From Emiliania huxleyi CCMP1516 (lineage: Eukaryota; Haptophyta; Isochrysidales; Noelaerhabdaceae), in contig NW_005200291.1 in the NCBI RefSeq assembly GCF_000372725.1, positions 123,535 to 187,534 on the forward strand: DNA of 64,000 nt, read 5' to 3'. Shown in pieces: positions 1-9,552 of this stretch. A model generated the notes under the pieces. It was given only the letters and a program-made list of their open reading frames with translations. It was not told the origin of the DNA and did not search any database. Positions within the stretch are counted from its first letter, which is position 1; each line of letters begins with the position of its first letter. A program made the translations under genes and the position numbers.

Positions 1-59
1 TGGTCAACCTGAGGGCGTTGGGGAATCCCCGAGATCCCCCCGAAATAGAGGGGAGATCG

Positions 60-374
60 AAGTCCCCCCCCCCCCGGCATGGGCCCCCCCCCCCCTACAA
101 AGCCCCCCCCCCCCCCCCCTTATTCCCGAGAGGCGCTCCCGACGCCGCGCGCCCGACACGCCTCAAAGCCCCTCTCCACACCACCACACCACACACACAC
201 GCGCACCCGCCCACCACACACAGACACCACCCCCGCCCACCACCCCCGCCCACACGCTGCTGCGCGCCTCCTCCTTACACCCACCACCCACCACCCCCGC
301 CCACCACCCCCGCCCACACGCTGCTGCGCGCCTCCTCCTTACACCCACCACCCACCACCCCCGCCCACCATCAG
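60..374. repeat. C-rich and CA-rich low-complexity tract
   Basis: Runs of C, then CAC/CCACC repeats, with a block of about 65 bases (CACGCTGCTGCGCGCCTCC and its flanks) repeated twice near 252 and 317. It ends in an acceptor-like CACCATCAG at 366-374, so it is probably the intron in front of the first exon of the next gene. Confidence 0.6.
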
Positions 375-1898
375 GCGCTGCTATGCGCCGCCTTCCTGCC
401 GAACCTCGCGCTCGGTCGCACCACCTGCCCGCCGGCGGTCCTCGCCGACATCGCGCGGCATCGGCTCGACCCGAGCCGCACCGTCGCCTTCATCGTCGGC
501 TCCGGCTCGCAGGGCGGCGCCCACCTAACGCAGGCGAACCTCGCCGCCGCGCTCAAGCCGTGCGGCAAGCTCGAGCAGTCTATCATCTCAAAGTCGCGCG
601 TGCACGTCAACGGCGCCCTCTCGCTCCAGACGTCCGCCGTCCTCTCCTTCGCGTCGCAGGAGGGCGCGCTACTCGCCCTGCGGATGGCGGGCATGCGCGG
701 CTCGCTGCCGGTGCCGCTCACCGGCGCCGACGGAACCACGAGGCAGCCCGTCGGAACTGCGTGGCTGCAGGCGCCGCAGTACGCCTGCCGCCTGCGCTTC
801 CAGCGCCTCACCTGCCTCGAGGACGCGGCCGCGGTAGCGCCTCCCGAGCCGGCGGCCGGCGGCGTGGAGGGGGCGGCTCCCGCCGGGCTTGCTGCAGCGC
901 ACGACGACGCGGGCGAGAGCGCCGAGGTCTTGCCCGTCGACCAGGCGCGGGATGTAGCCGAGGGGTGGCCGAGGGGTAGCCGAGGGGTAGCCGAGGGGAA
1001 GCCGAGTTGTAGCCGAGTTGTAGCCGAGTTGAGCCGAGGTTTAGCCGAGGGGTAGCCGAGGGGTAGCCGAGGGCCGAGGGGTAGCCGAGGTCTTGCCCGT
1101 CGACCAGGCGCGAGGAGGGTTGAGGGAGCGAGCGGCGACCCCGCCCGCACACCCCTGATCTGCTGCAGCTGCCCGCTGGCCCAGGTGTGGCACTCGGGCA
1201 GCGCGGTGCTGAGCGCTGCGGAGCCGTCTCCAGAGGAGCGGCTGCTGCTCGCGACGGCATGGTCGCGCGCGGGCTACCGAAAGAAGCTGCTCGCCCACGG
1301 CGCGACGCTGCTGCCCGCCAAGCCCGCCGGCGCCGCGCAGTTGCTCGCCCTCACCTTCTCTCGCCACGTCCGTCTGCTCGCGCCGCCGGCCGACGCGGCT
1401 CCGGCCGCCGGCGGAGCCATCGCGGCGCAGGTGGCGGACGGCGAGCGAGCGGTCGCTTTTGCGCTGCCGTGGCTGCTGCGGCGCGCGGATTTGGACGCGA
1501 TCAACGAACTCCGCGCCGCGCTCTCGGGCTCCGTGGGGGAGCGGCCTGCGGCGGACGGCGAGCCGGCAGCCGCGATCCAGCTGCGGCTGATGAAGCTGCT
1601 GGTGGAGAAGCGGCCCCAGCTGAGCGAGGGTCTCGCGGCGATGGCGGCCGCGATCGCCGCCGACGCGCCGAACCTCAACTGCGGTGAGTGGCCGTCGACT
1701 CTCCTGCCGCCGATCGGCGAGCCGGCCGGCGCGTCAGGGGTGCTGGCGGAGCTCGCGGCGGGCGGCGGAGCCGAGCCCATGGAAGAGGAGGAGGCTGCGT
1801 GGGGCGGCGCACACGGGGGAGGCGCCGCGCACGACGAGGCGGGTGGGGTGGACGGCGCGGCCAGCGACGAGGAGGATTTGGAGTTGCTGGAGATCTGA
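375..1898 (+). CDS. Unrecognised protein, 5' end missing or unresolved
   Basis: Two exons share one frame, 375-944 and 1185-1898, joined across a 240-base intron with a GC donor (CAG|GCGCG) and a CCCAG|GTG acceptor. The first exon opens right after an AG at 374, so earlier exons lie in or before the low-complexity edge of the window. Exon 1 has a stretch from TVAFIVGS to QTSAVLSFASQEGALLAL whose strand-helix-strand pattern recalls an RRM fold, but clear RNP motifs are missing. Exon 2 is Ala/Leu-rich and helical (RHVRLLAP, LPWLLRRADLDAINEL) and ends in an acidic tail, EEDLELLEI. I do not recognise the family. Coding status rests on the long open frame and its strong third-position GC; function is unknown. 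Confidence 0.5.
945..1184 (+). repeat. GCCGAG minisatellite inside an intron
   Basis: The intron of the first gene contains about ten copies of GTAGCCGAGGG-like units (948-1090). A 26-base segment, starting GAGGTCTTGCCCGTCGACC, occurs at the exon end (924-949) and again after the array (about 1087-1112), so the array sits between direct repeats. See the findings on intron minisatellites. Confidence 0.75.
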
Positions 1899-3119
1899 GA
1901 GTACACGCCTCGGGTTGTCACTTGTCACGTCACATGCCATGGGGTGTTTTTAAGAGAGGTACGAGCACAGGGCGGGGAGCAGCGGTTTCTTCCCTGTCTC
2001 GCACTGCTTTGTGCTCCTTACGTGAGCTCTCTGGGGGAAGGCGCTAGGCGCAAGGCGGGGGGCCCTATAGAGGGTACCCATGGCCCACATGCCCAATGGC
2101 GGCGGGCACTCGCTTGCTTTTTTTCGCTCCAGTCCTGCGGATCTTCATAGTAGACCGGAGGGCTACGAAGCCTTCACACTCCAAGGGGCTGATCGGCGGG
2201 GGGGAGATGGCTGATGGGAGGGCGGTGTCCTATATGGCCCGCCGCAGGCGCCGATTTTTTCGATTTTTTCTCCTTGCGCGATTTTTCACTTGTTTTCAGT
2301 GTATGTGGCTCTTACGAACATACCCGAGGGTGGACTACTGACAGGGTTTTCATGGGAATTCGGCGTACACGCGTACTTGCTCCAACCAGGCCCTTCCTTT
2401 TTTGAGCAGGTGTGCCGCTGCGCGACGCTCGCCGTGTGTGTGCGTGTGTGTGCGCGCTCCGAGTTCGCCCGACATAGCGCGGCGCGGCTCCGAGATCGCC
2501 CGAGATAGCGCGAGATCGCCCGAGATTGCGTGGCGCGGCCGAGATTGCGCACCTCGGCATATTCTCGGGCTCGGCGAGGTGGATGGATGGGTTGGGAGCG
2601 AGGGGGCGCAAGTGTTCAGGGCGGTAGATCGGTCAGTTGGGCCATGAGACGGACTTGTGGGCCGGACCACCCCAGTCCTTTCTCTGCGTTCTTTCACATG
2701 GAGTGCAAGATACTCGTTCTGTTGCCGTCCCAAACTGTCACTCCCCTTTCTCCCGGCCGGGGCGGGCGCGCGGGCGGGGGGCGGCGGGTGTGCGGGATGT
2801 CTGTGGGCCCGAGAGCGATATGCGCCATGCGTGTGTCCGCCTTGCGTTTGTTTCATACCATCGAAGGCTAGCACGGCACCCGCGGCGCTGTGCTCGCGAC
2901 GGGCCCGCGCTGCGCGTCGGTCGCGACCTACGCGCCGGCGCTCGGCGCACCCAAGTCCAAGCTGGAGTTGATCGTTGCTTCCCTTTCGCGAGGCGGTGCG
3001 GACTGCCGGAGGCCTCGGTCTCCCCTCTGCCCGTGCGACTTTCGCTAACTCCCTCGACGCTCGAGCGTAGATCGTGTCTCTCTTCGGCGCGCTTGAGCAC
3101 GTTTGGCACCAAGAGGCTT
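1899..3119. other. Intergenic, repeat-bearing, no gene seen
   Basis: No convincing frame. It holds a CCCGCCGCAGGCGCCGATTTTTT segment (about 2236-2260; also near 49600) that runs into a copy of the CAGTGTATGTGGCTCTTA repeat (2293-2355), and a short tandem array of CGAGATNGC units at 2487-2550. The remainder is unique GC-rich sequence. Confidence 0.6.
2293..2355 (+). repeat. Dispersed repeat R1 (CAGTGTATGT family)
   Basis: Begins TTTTCAGTGTATGTGGCTC and continues through CATACCCGAGGGTGG and CTGACAGGGTTTTC. Related copies lie near 16100, 26440, 33230, 41530 and 55870. Confidence 0.7.
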
Positions 3120-3335
3120 TGATAGTTTGATTCTTACGACCCTCACCCGCCAAGGGCAAGGCAGGCAGGTGTGCACTCTCTGCTAGTACTCGAGTACTTG
3201 TGTGCTCAAACCACTACACTGTGGGGGGTGCCCGAGCATGATGTATGTGCGCGCGTCTGTGCCTGTGTCGGACAGACGCTGTTGTCCTATGCGCGGGGCT
3301 TCCCGCGGGGACCGAAGACGTACCGCCGAACACAC
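3120..3335 (+). repeat. Dispersed repeat R3, long copy
   Basis: Shares TTCTTACGACCCTCACCCGCC, GTGGGGGGTGCCCGAGCATG and GCGCGGGGCTTCCCGCGGGG with 23805-23945 in the same order. This copy has an extra stretch of about 70 bases after the first block. It ends in a CA microsatellite at 3330-3350. Confidence 0.7.
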
Positions 3336-4524
3336 ACACACACACACCGCCAATCGAAGGCTAGCTTTTCTGATGGTTGGAGGGTCTATCTGTATGTACT
3401 CCTCGAGATGTTTCCAAATCTGCCCTCTGATTAACCTAGCTTAATCGGGAAGTCGGTGCTAGTGGAGACTAGTGGAGCCGGGGCCCCGTTTCCGCACTGC
3501 GGCGCGGCGCACGGTGCCTCCGGGGGCCCCCGCCCCCCCCCAGAGCGTGAGCTGTGATACAGACGCCCTTGTCTTCCAGCTCTCAGGGATTTTCAGTGGT
3601 CGGAGGCGGCGAGATCCTCGCCCCCGCCCGCCCCGCAGGGCGCGCAGTGTAGTACTGCCAGTACTTACGACTTACGTAGCCTACTGCCCGGAGCAGTAGA
3701 GCTGTCAAACGTTAACTTTGGTCTAACTAAGAGTTGCACTACTGTTGGCTGAAATCCTCAACGTTGTTCAAGTGTTCTCCCCAGCCCGAGCTGTTACTGT
3801 TTGTTACTGTTGTTACTGTTGTTCAGCGGTCAGCAAGCAGAAAATGCCAAAAATCCCGGGTAAAACACCCGAATACCCCACTCACCGCACCCTCGCTCCG
3901 CCCCCCGCCGCGCCGCCACCCTCGCCACCGTTTCCACCGCCGCTGCTCTCACCACCCTCGCCACCCCGCCGCCCTCACCGCGGCCCTCACCGCTCACACC
4001 CTCCCCCAGCAACCCACGTCCTTCGCCGCCCCCGCCACCACTCGGCACTCTAGTCGGCACTCCGTCTCCGCCCTTTCCCCCTCCACCCTCGCCACCCCCA
4101 TCGCCGCACCTCCACCCTCTGATCCTTAGCGCCGCCACCCTCGCCGCCGCCACCCCCACCATCCCGGCCGCCCTCGCCGCCCCCACCCTCACCGCCGCCC
4201 CCGCCCCCGCCGCTGTCGCAGCCAGGCCCTCCCCACCGCGGCCCTCCCTCCCTCGCCGCCGCCCTCCCCACCGCCACCCTCGCCTCCAGGCGCCCCACTG
4301 GTTTCTGCCGTCGCCGCCGCCCTCGTTACCACCGTCTGCGCCCCCTTCCCCTCCCTCGCCGCCGGGGCCGCCCGCCTTCGGCTTCGCTCGCCTCCATTCA
4401 CCAACCACCCTCTGCCTTGTCTCCGCCCTCGCTCTTTCCCGCCCTCGCCGCGCCACCCTGCCGCCGCCCTCACCCCCGCCCTCGCCCCCGCCCGCCGCAC
4501 TCTACCAGAAATCCGGTTTGTTGT
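3336..4524. other. Intergenic with a CCNCC pyrimidine-strand satellite
   Basis: From about 3880 to 4500 the plus strand is almost purely CGCCACCCTCGCCGCC-like repeats and is open in several frames on both strands, giving Pro-rich or Gly-rich artefacts. I see no gene in 3336-4524. Confidence 0.6.
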
Positions 4525-4630
4525 GAACCCGCGGGTAGTCTCCCCCCATCCCCAGGCCTCCAGGGCTCGCAACTCAACCTCTCACAGACCAGCGCAAAGA
4601 CGTATTCTCTTCTCACAACAATGCTGTGAA
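4525..4630 (+). repeat. Dispersed repeat R4, copy 1
   Basis: CCCGCGGGTAGTCTCCCCCC, then CTCAACCTCTCACAGACCAG and TCTTCTCA...TGTGAA match 10030-10145 almost base for base, with a few small indels. Confidence 0.7.
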
Positions 4631-4670
4631 CACGGCCATCCGCCGCCGACTTGCCCCACTCACGTGATAT

Positions 4671-5443
4671 ATGCTCCCGCAAGCGCCTTTCCTGGTGATT
4701 GGCCTGCTGTCCGCTCCTCACCGACCGGCCGCTCCTACGCTGCGCCTTTGCAGTGTGTCGCTCGCAAACAGCGGAAGGCAAGAGCGTGGCGCTGCCGCAC
4801 GCAAGCGGCTGAGCGGTTCTTTTGTTGACGCGCCGGACGAGTACGAGGAGCCATTGAAGTCAGCTGCGCGCGCAGAGTGGGAGGCGGCGGCAGACGCTGC
4901 GATGAAGGAGCTGGACGCGGACTTTGATGCCGAGGCGCCCTCGTGTTTGACTCACACACACGCACACGCACGCACGCAAGCATGCATAATACATGCACGT
5001 GTAGGAGCGCTACTGGAGCGACAAACCGGGGCGGTGGAACGCCAAGCAGCAGCTCTGGGCGGATGGGTCGACGCGGCCGGCCATGATGGCCAAGCGCCGG
5101 CGGGTGGTGCGGGCGCGGGCAAAGCGCACGCCCAAAGTGCCGCCGCCGCTGTCGGCAGCGGGTGAGGCGCGGCGAGCGGCGCGGAGGCGGCCGACCGCGC
5201 CTCCATAAACGGCCCCATCACCGCCTCCTCCGGACCCACCCTCGCGCCCGTGCCTGCAGGCTGCTCGCGCGCGACGAGCGCGAGTGGTTTGAGCGGCGCG
5301 TGGAGCGCGACATGGAGCGGCGCCGAGCTGCGGGGCTCGAGGGAAGCCGCGGGGGCGGCGGATTTGGAGCCGCCTCACGCCTATTGACCTCGCGAGACGG
5401 CTGCTCGAGTAGGCGGAGCCGAGGAGCAGCGGCGGCGGCGTAG
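4671..5443 (+). CDS. Unrecognised charged, helical protein, three exons
   Basis: Model: exon 1 from ATG 4671 to 4934, intron 4935-5004 (GC donor, contains a CA repeat), exon 2 5005-5168, intron 5169-5259 (GC donor, CTGCAG acceptor), exon 3 5260 to the TAG at 5441-5443. The spliced frame reads ...MKELDADFDAE|ERYWSDKPGRWNAKQ... then LSAAGEA|LLARDEREWFERRVERD. The middle is rich in Lys/Arg (MAKRRRVVRARAKR) and the end in Glu/Arg, suggesting a nucleic-acid-associated or scaffold protein, but no family is recognised. The true start is uncertain because exon 1 begins with a hydrophobic stretch (PFLVIGLLSA) that may be untranslated sequence. Splices are inferred from frame continuity only. Confidence 0.45.
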
Positions 5444-5969
5444 CGAGCGGGCGAAGCGGGCGTGGGCGACGCGGCGGGCGAGGGCGCAGCGGGAGGTGCA
5501 GTCTGCGCCGCCGGAGCAGGCAGATGCAGGCTAGCGGACCCTACGTACGGTTGTACTCATCGGTATGGTGTGTGTGGTGTGTCGAGACCGTTGGCGTTCT
5601 AGCCGTTTTCCCCGATTGCGCGATTCGGCCGAGATATATTCGCGTATGCCGTATATCGCCTATCGGTCGGATCTCGGAATCGGTGTCGGGGCCCGACTCG
5701 CTCGGGGGTGTGCCGACACTGCACATCAGACATCTCCTCGCACGTTTCTGGGCGCACTAGGCACTATGCTGTCACTAATTTGACTCTTGTCTCAGCTCTC
5801 TACGGACTAAGCAATCGCCCCCGCTCCCGCCGCTCGCAGCGCTCTCTCTCTATATACACTTCTAAGAGGGGGGCACACGCTTCTCTGTGGCTCTCTATTC
5901 ACAAAACGAGCTCAGAGGGTTGCTCACTAGTGGCGTGACTGCTCGTGTCGTTGAGACGAGAGCCGAAAC
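5444..5969. other. Convergent intergenic gap
   Basis: Lies between the 3' ends of the preceding plus-strand gene and CDT2 on the minus strand. It is less GC-rich than the genes and shows no recognisable gene or repeat copy. Confidence 0.5.
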
Positions 5970-8013
5970 TCACGCCGATCCCCGCGGACAAAAGTAGTCT
6001 CGCAAGCTCGACTGGCTCGAGCTGGCCGGGGCCCTCGGCGCAGAGCGCTGCGCCATCGGCGTGCGTGGCGGCGCGGACGCGGCGCTCGGGCCCGCCTCCG
6101 CCGCTGGCCCGCTCTCGACCGACGGCGCGGTGCCGGCGCCGGCGCTGCTTCCGGCGGCGGCGGCGCCCAACGCGGAGGGCGGCGCGTGTTGCGTGGGCAT
6201 CGCGCTCGCCGCGGGAGGAGGGTCGCCCTCCCCGCCGCCGGCCGCCTCTGTGTCGCCTCGCCCCGGCGCGCGCAAGTTCGCGCCCAGCGACGGCGCGTTG
6301 CGCGCTGCGCCGCGCGCCACGCGCCAGACGCGGACGGTGCCGTCGTCGGAGCAGGAGGCGAGCTGGGTCGGGTCGGAGGCGCACCTAGAGAGGAGTGTGC
6401 CGCGAGGCGGCTCAGACACGGCTCCGAGCGCGAGCCGACCTGCGAGGGGCGCGCTGCGCTCCAGTCGACGCCCGTCGCCTCGGCAGAGTGGCCGCGCAGC
6501 AGGAGCGGGGGCGCGGCGGGCGCGTCGAGCTGCCACACGTACACCGCACCTAGGCGGCAGGCTGCGAGACGCGTCGGGGGCCGGCGGGATGGCATCCCCT
6601 GCGCCGCCCACGCCTCCTCCCCTCCCTCCCTCCTCTCCCTCTCCCTCCCCTCTCATCGGCGCTCCCTTCCCCTCCCCTCCCCTCTCCGCGGCGCACCGTC
6701 CGAAGAGCCGGAGATGGCCTGCCGGCCATCCGCCGACAGGGAGGACTTGACGTAGAACGTGCCCGCCCGGTGCCCCCTGTACCTCCCCACCTCGCCAACC
6801 TCCGGCCGGACCGTCTCGTACAGGTACAGCGTGTGGTCCGTGCTCGAGGCGAGGAGGCGGCCGCCTGCTCACACCGCGAGGCGCGTCAACGACCTCCGCC
6901 GCACGACCGCGCGGGCGCGCCCTGCGAGGCGGCCGCCCGAGGCGTCCGTCGAGAGGGAGATGATCCCGTGCGGCCTCTCCCTCCCGCTGTCCGGCGCCAG
7001 CACGGAGAGTGGCTGCGCCGCCCTCCGCCCGCGCTCGCCGCGGCCCGCCCCGCCGAGCCTGGCGTCCCAGAGCTTGATCGCGCCGTCGGTGCCGCCCGCC
7101 GTCGCGAGCACGTTCCGCTCGTCAAGCAGGTAGAGCACCGCCGTCACCTGCTCGCCACCCGCAGGCGTCACGGGAGGGACCTTCCCCCGGCCTCGCCTGC
7201 GACGCCGTGGCCGGGCGAGCGCACCCCGTGGTGGCCGACGTTGGGCAGCCCTCCGCGCTTGCGCTTGGCGGCGGACGGGGGCGAGGGCTCGTGCACGCCC
7301 CGCAGCGCCATCACCGGCTCGCCGCCCTGCCGCACGTCGTACACGAGGATGCAGCCGTCGCGCGAGCCCGAGGCGAAAACGTGCGGGTCGGCGGGCCGCG
7401 CCGCGACCGACTTGACGGAGCCGCGGTGGCCCCTGCAGAGGAGGAGGCGACCCTGCGGGGGTCGAGGGCGGCCGCGGTGAGAGCGGCCGCGACGAGGGCG
7501 GTGGGGTCGGCGGCGGCGGCGGGCGGCGAGCACCTCGTTGGCGTCTCTGCTGCTGCCGCAGCGGGAGATGTCCCAAAGGGCGCAGGTCTGGTCGCCCGAG
7601 GCGGTGAGGAGGCGGCCCTCCGCCGGCGACCACGCAAAGTCAAAGACCGCGTTCCGGTGCGCCCGCCAGCGCCAGCGCCGCTGGTCGGGCGCCTCTGCTG
7701 GCTGCGCCGCGTCGACGAGGGTCATGCAGCCATCCTCGTCGGCGACGCCGAGCGTGGTCGGGCAGGCGGGCCAGGGGCAGTAGCGTGGGCAGAACGGCAG
7801 CCCCGCCTGCGTCGGCCCGCCGCCGAACGTGTACACGTCTGCGTCCTCGTCGCACGAGAGCTCTGGCAGCAGCGCCGCCACCGAGATGCGGCGCGGAGCA
7901 AGCTCGCGGTTGATGACCGAGGCGAAGAAGGTGCGAGGTGGCGGTGCGTCCCGAGCAGCAGCGCGGGATGGGGTCCGTCGAGCCTTGCCCTGTGGCGTGT
8001 GCGAGTGCTGCAT
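5970..8013 (-). CDS. DTL: CDT2/DTL-type WD40 substrate receptor of CRL4 with C-terminal PIP box
   Basis: CDT2 is the WD40 receptor that lets the CUL4-DDB1 ubiquitin ligase destroy CDT1 and other PCNA-bound proteins in S phase. Starting at ATG 8013, exons are 7534-8013, 7225-7452, 6937-7147, 6697-6864, 6453-6549 and 5970-6384. Diagnostic blocks in order: HRNAVFDFAWSP and LTASGDQTCALWDI, GHRGSVKSVA, VTAVLYLLDERNVLATAGG with DGAIKLWDAR, HRAGTFYVKSSLSADG with SGSSDG, and LASCSDDGTVRVWRV. These follow the order and spacing of the animal DTL propeller. The last residues contain QSSLRDYF (genomic 5991-6014), a textbook PIP box of the form QxxLxxYF, four to twelve residues before the end. Introns at 6865-6936 and 6385-6452 have GC donors. 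The linker after the propeller is Ala/Pro-rich and much shorter than in animals. Confidence 0.85.
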
Positions 8014-8313
8014 GCGCCCGCGAGAGCGCTTTTCCAACCGTCAGATTTTCGCGCGAAAACAGAGGAAGAGCTAGGTACCCTGGTACGCTGGTAGGGATCT
8101 AGCGGGGTCTCTCCCGCGCTGGGTGTCCAGTCCGAGCCTGCTGTTCTTCACCTTCACCCTCTATTCTTTCTATGCTCCCTCCCTCCCTGTGTCCCCTCTT
8201 TCTTATGAAAGAAAAAAATGCGGGCGCGCGCACAACCGTCAGTTGTCCCTAAATCCCATCTCGTCTCAGAGTTTGACCGTTTTCTTTCTTTATTTATTTA
8301 CCGTCAGTTGGCG
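8014..8313. other. Upstream region of CDT2
   Basis: 300 bases between the CDT2 start and the 3' end of the next minus-strand gene. It contains a CTCCCTCCCTCCC tract and an A-rich block (GAAAGAAAAAAATG) but no recognisable promoter motif. Confidence 0.4.
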
Positions 8314-9552
8314 TCACCTCTGAGCGGAGCCAGAGGGGTGGCCGGGCTCGTCGTAGTCTTCGCCCCGCTTGTCGACCATCTCGACGCTCACCTGCCCCCT
8401 GGGGCCCAGCTCGCGAGGGGCGGCGCCCCGTGCCATGTCCTGGAGGAAGCTCGCGTTCGCCGGGTCGTCGAGCGCGCGGAGCGGCCCGCTGTTGACGGTG
8501 AAGCCGTTGCGGTACAGGGCCACCTTCGCCTCGACGTGTTCCCCCTCGGCGACGTCCGCGCCGGGAAGCCGGGTCGCGTCGAGGAGGTAGAAGGCGTGCG
8601 CCCTCGCCTCCTCCTCGGAGCCCTGGTGGGCGCACCCCTCGAGCAGGGCCGGCGGCAGCCTGGCGGGCGGCGCAAACGCCCAACCGGCGCCCTCCAGCGC
8701 CTCGAGAAAGGCCTGCTGCCCGTGCCGGCCGTGCGGGTAGCACATCCGCAGCCGGCCGCCCGGGCGGAGGAGGGCGGCCGCCGTGCCGAGCAGGCCCTCC
8801 ACGCAGCCGGACGAGTAGACGAGGTCGGAGGCGAGCAGGAGGTCGAAGGCGCCGCCGTGCCTCTCGCGCAGCTCCCGCGGCGCCGTGCTCCAGTTGAGCT
8901 GCGCCACCTCCACCGTGCCGGCCGCGCCCACGGCCGCCGCGTTTGCGCGCAGGTTGGGCAGCAGCGCGTCCTCGGCGTCGGTCAGGAGGACGCGCGCCGC
9001 GAACCGGGCGGCGGCGAGGCCCGGCAGCCCGACGCCGCTCCCCAGCTCCACCACCGCGAGCCCGGCCAGCCCGCCCGCGGCGCCCTCGCGCTGCAGCTGC
9101 CGCGCGAGCGCGACGCTCGCGTCCCAGATGCGGCAGCCGGACGAGAAAAAGTACTCGCGGAACTGGCGGACGACCAGCGGCGCGGGCGGTGCGGCCGACG
9201 CCGCGCCGCCCTCCTCCTCCTCCTGCGTCGAGAGCCGGACGGTGACCGTCTCGTACACGCCTCCCTCGCCCAGCTCCGCCTCGAGCTGCTGCACCGAGGC
9301 GCGGCGCGACTCCCACGAGCCGGAGCAGACCACGGACTCGCGAGGCTGCACGCACGGCCGCTTGGGCGCGCCGCCCGGCTCGGCCGGGAAGCGCTCGCGC
9401 AGCAGCGCCGTGGCGCAGGCGTGGAGCCGGTCGACAAATTGAGCGAGGTCGTCGCGGCTCGGGCCGACCCGGCCGGCCGCGCTGGTGAAGAGCGCGTCGA
9501 CGCGCCGCTTGAGGGCTGGGAGAGGGTCGTCCTGCAGCGTCGAGGGCGGCAT
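8314..9552 (-). CDS. METTL21/FAM86-class methyltransferase fused to a SEP domain
   Basis: Single exon, 412 residues, ATG at 9552. Residues about 125-300 form a class I SAM methyltransferase of the methyltransferase_16 group: WDASVAL, motif I VVELGSGVGLPGL (168-179), TDAEDALLPNL, VAQLNW and ASDLVYSSG. That group includes protein lysine methyltransferases such as METTL21D/VCPKMT, CAMKMT and FAM86. Residues 340-402 match the SEP domain of p47, UBXN2 and Shp1: VALYRNGFTVNSGPLR, DDPANASFL, MARGAAPREL, VSVEMVDKRGEDY. SEP is otherwise known from cofactors of the AAA ATPase p97/VCP. One continuous frame covers both domains, so the fusion needs no splicing model. There is no UBX domain. Inference: the SEP part directs the methyltransferase to p97 or a p97 complex. 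Residues 1-120 are helical and not recognised. Confidence 0.85.
   Translation of the reverse strand: MPPSTLQDDPLPALKRRVDALFTSAAGRVGPSRDDLAQFVDRLHACATALLRERFPAEPGGAPKRPCVQPRESVVCSGSWESRRASVQQLEAELGEGGVYETVTVRLSTQEEEEGGAASAAPPAPLVVRQFREYFFSSGCRIWDASVALARQLQREGAAGGLAGLAVVELGSGVGLPGLAAARFAARVLLTDAEDALLPNLRANAAAVGAAGTVEVAQLNWSTAPRELRERHGGAFDLLLASDLVYSSGCVEGLLGTAAALLRPGGRLRMCYPHGRHGQQAFLEALEGAGWAFAPPARLPPALLEGCAHQGSEEEARAHAFYLLDATRLPGADVAEGEHVEAKVALYRNGFTVNSGPLRALDDPANASFLQDMARGAAPRELGPRGQVSVEMVDKRGEDYDEPGHPSGSAQR

Noticed and set aside
948-1100. Considered as a CRISPR-like array
   Set aside because: The units are contiguous tandem repeats without unique spacers, within a eukaryotic intron.
1185-1898. 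Considered assigning exon 2 of the first gene to augmin HAUS6
   Set aside because: Only a short hydrophobic pattern (LLALTFSRHVRLLAP) is reminiscent; the preceding exon does not fit that family.
3830-4456. Gly/Arg-rich and Pro-rich open frames
   Set aside because: They are translations of the CCNCC satellite, open on both strands because of composition.
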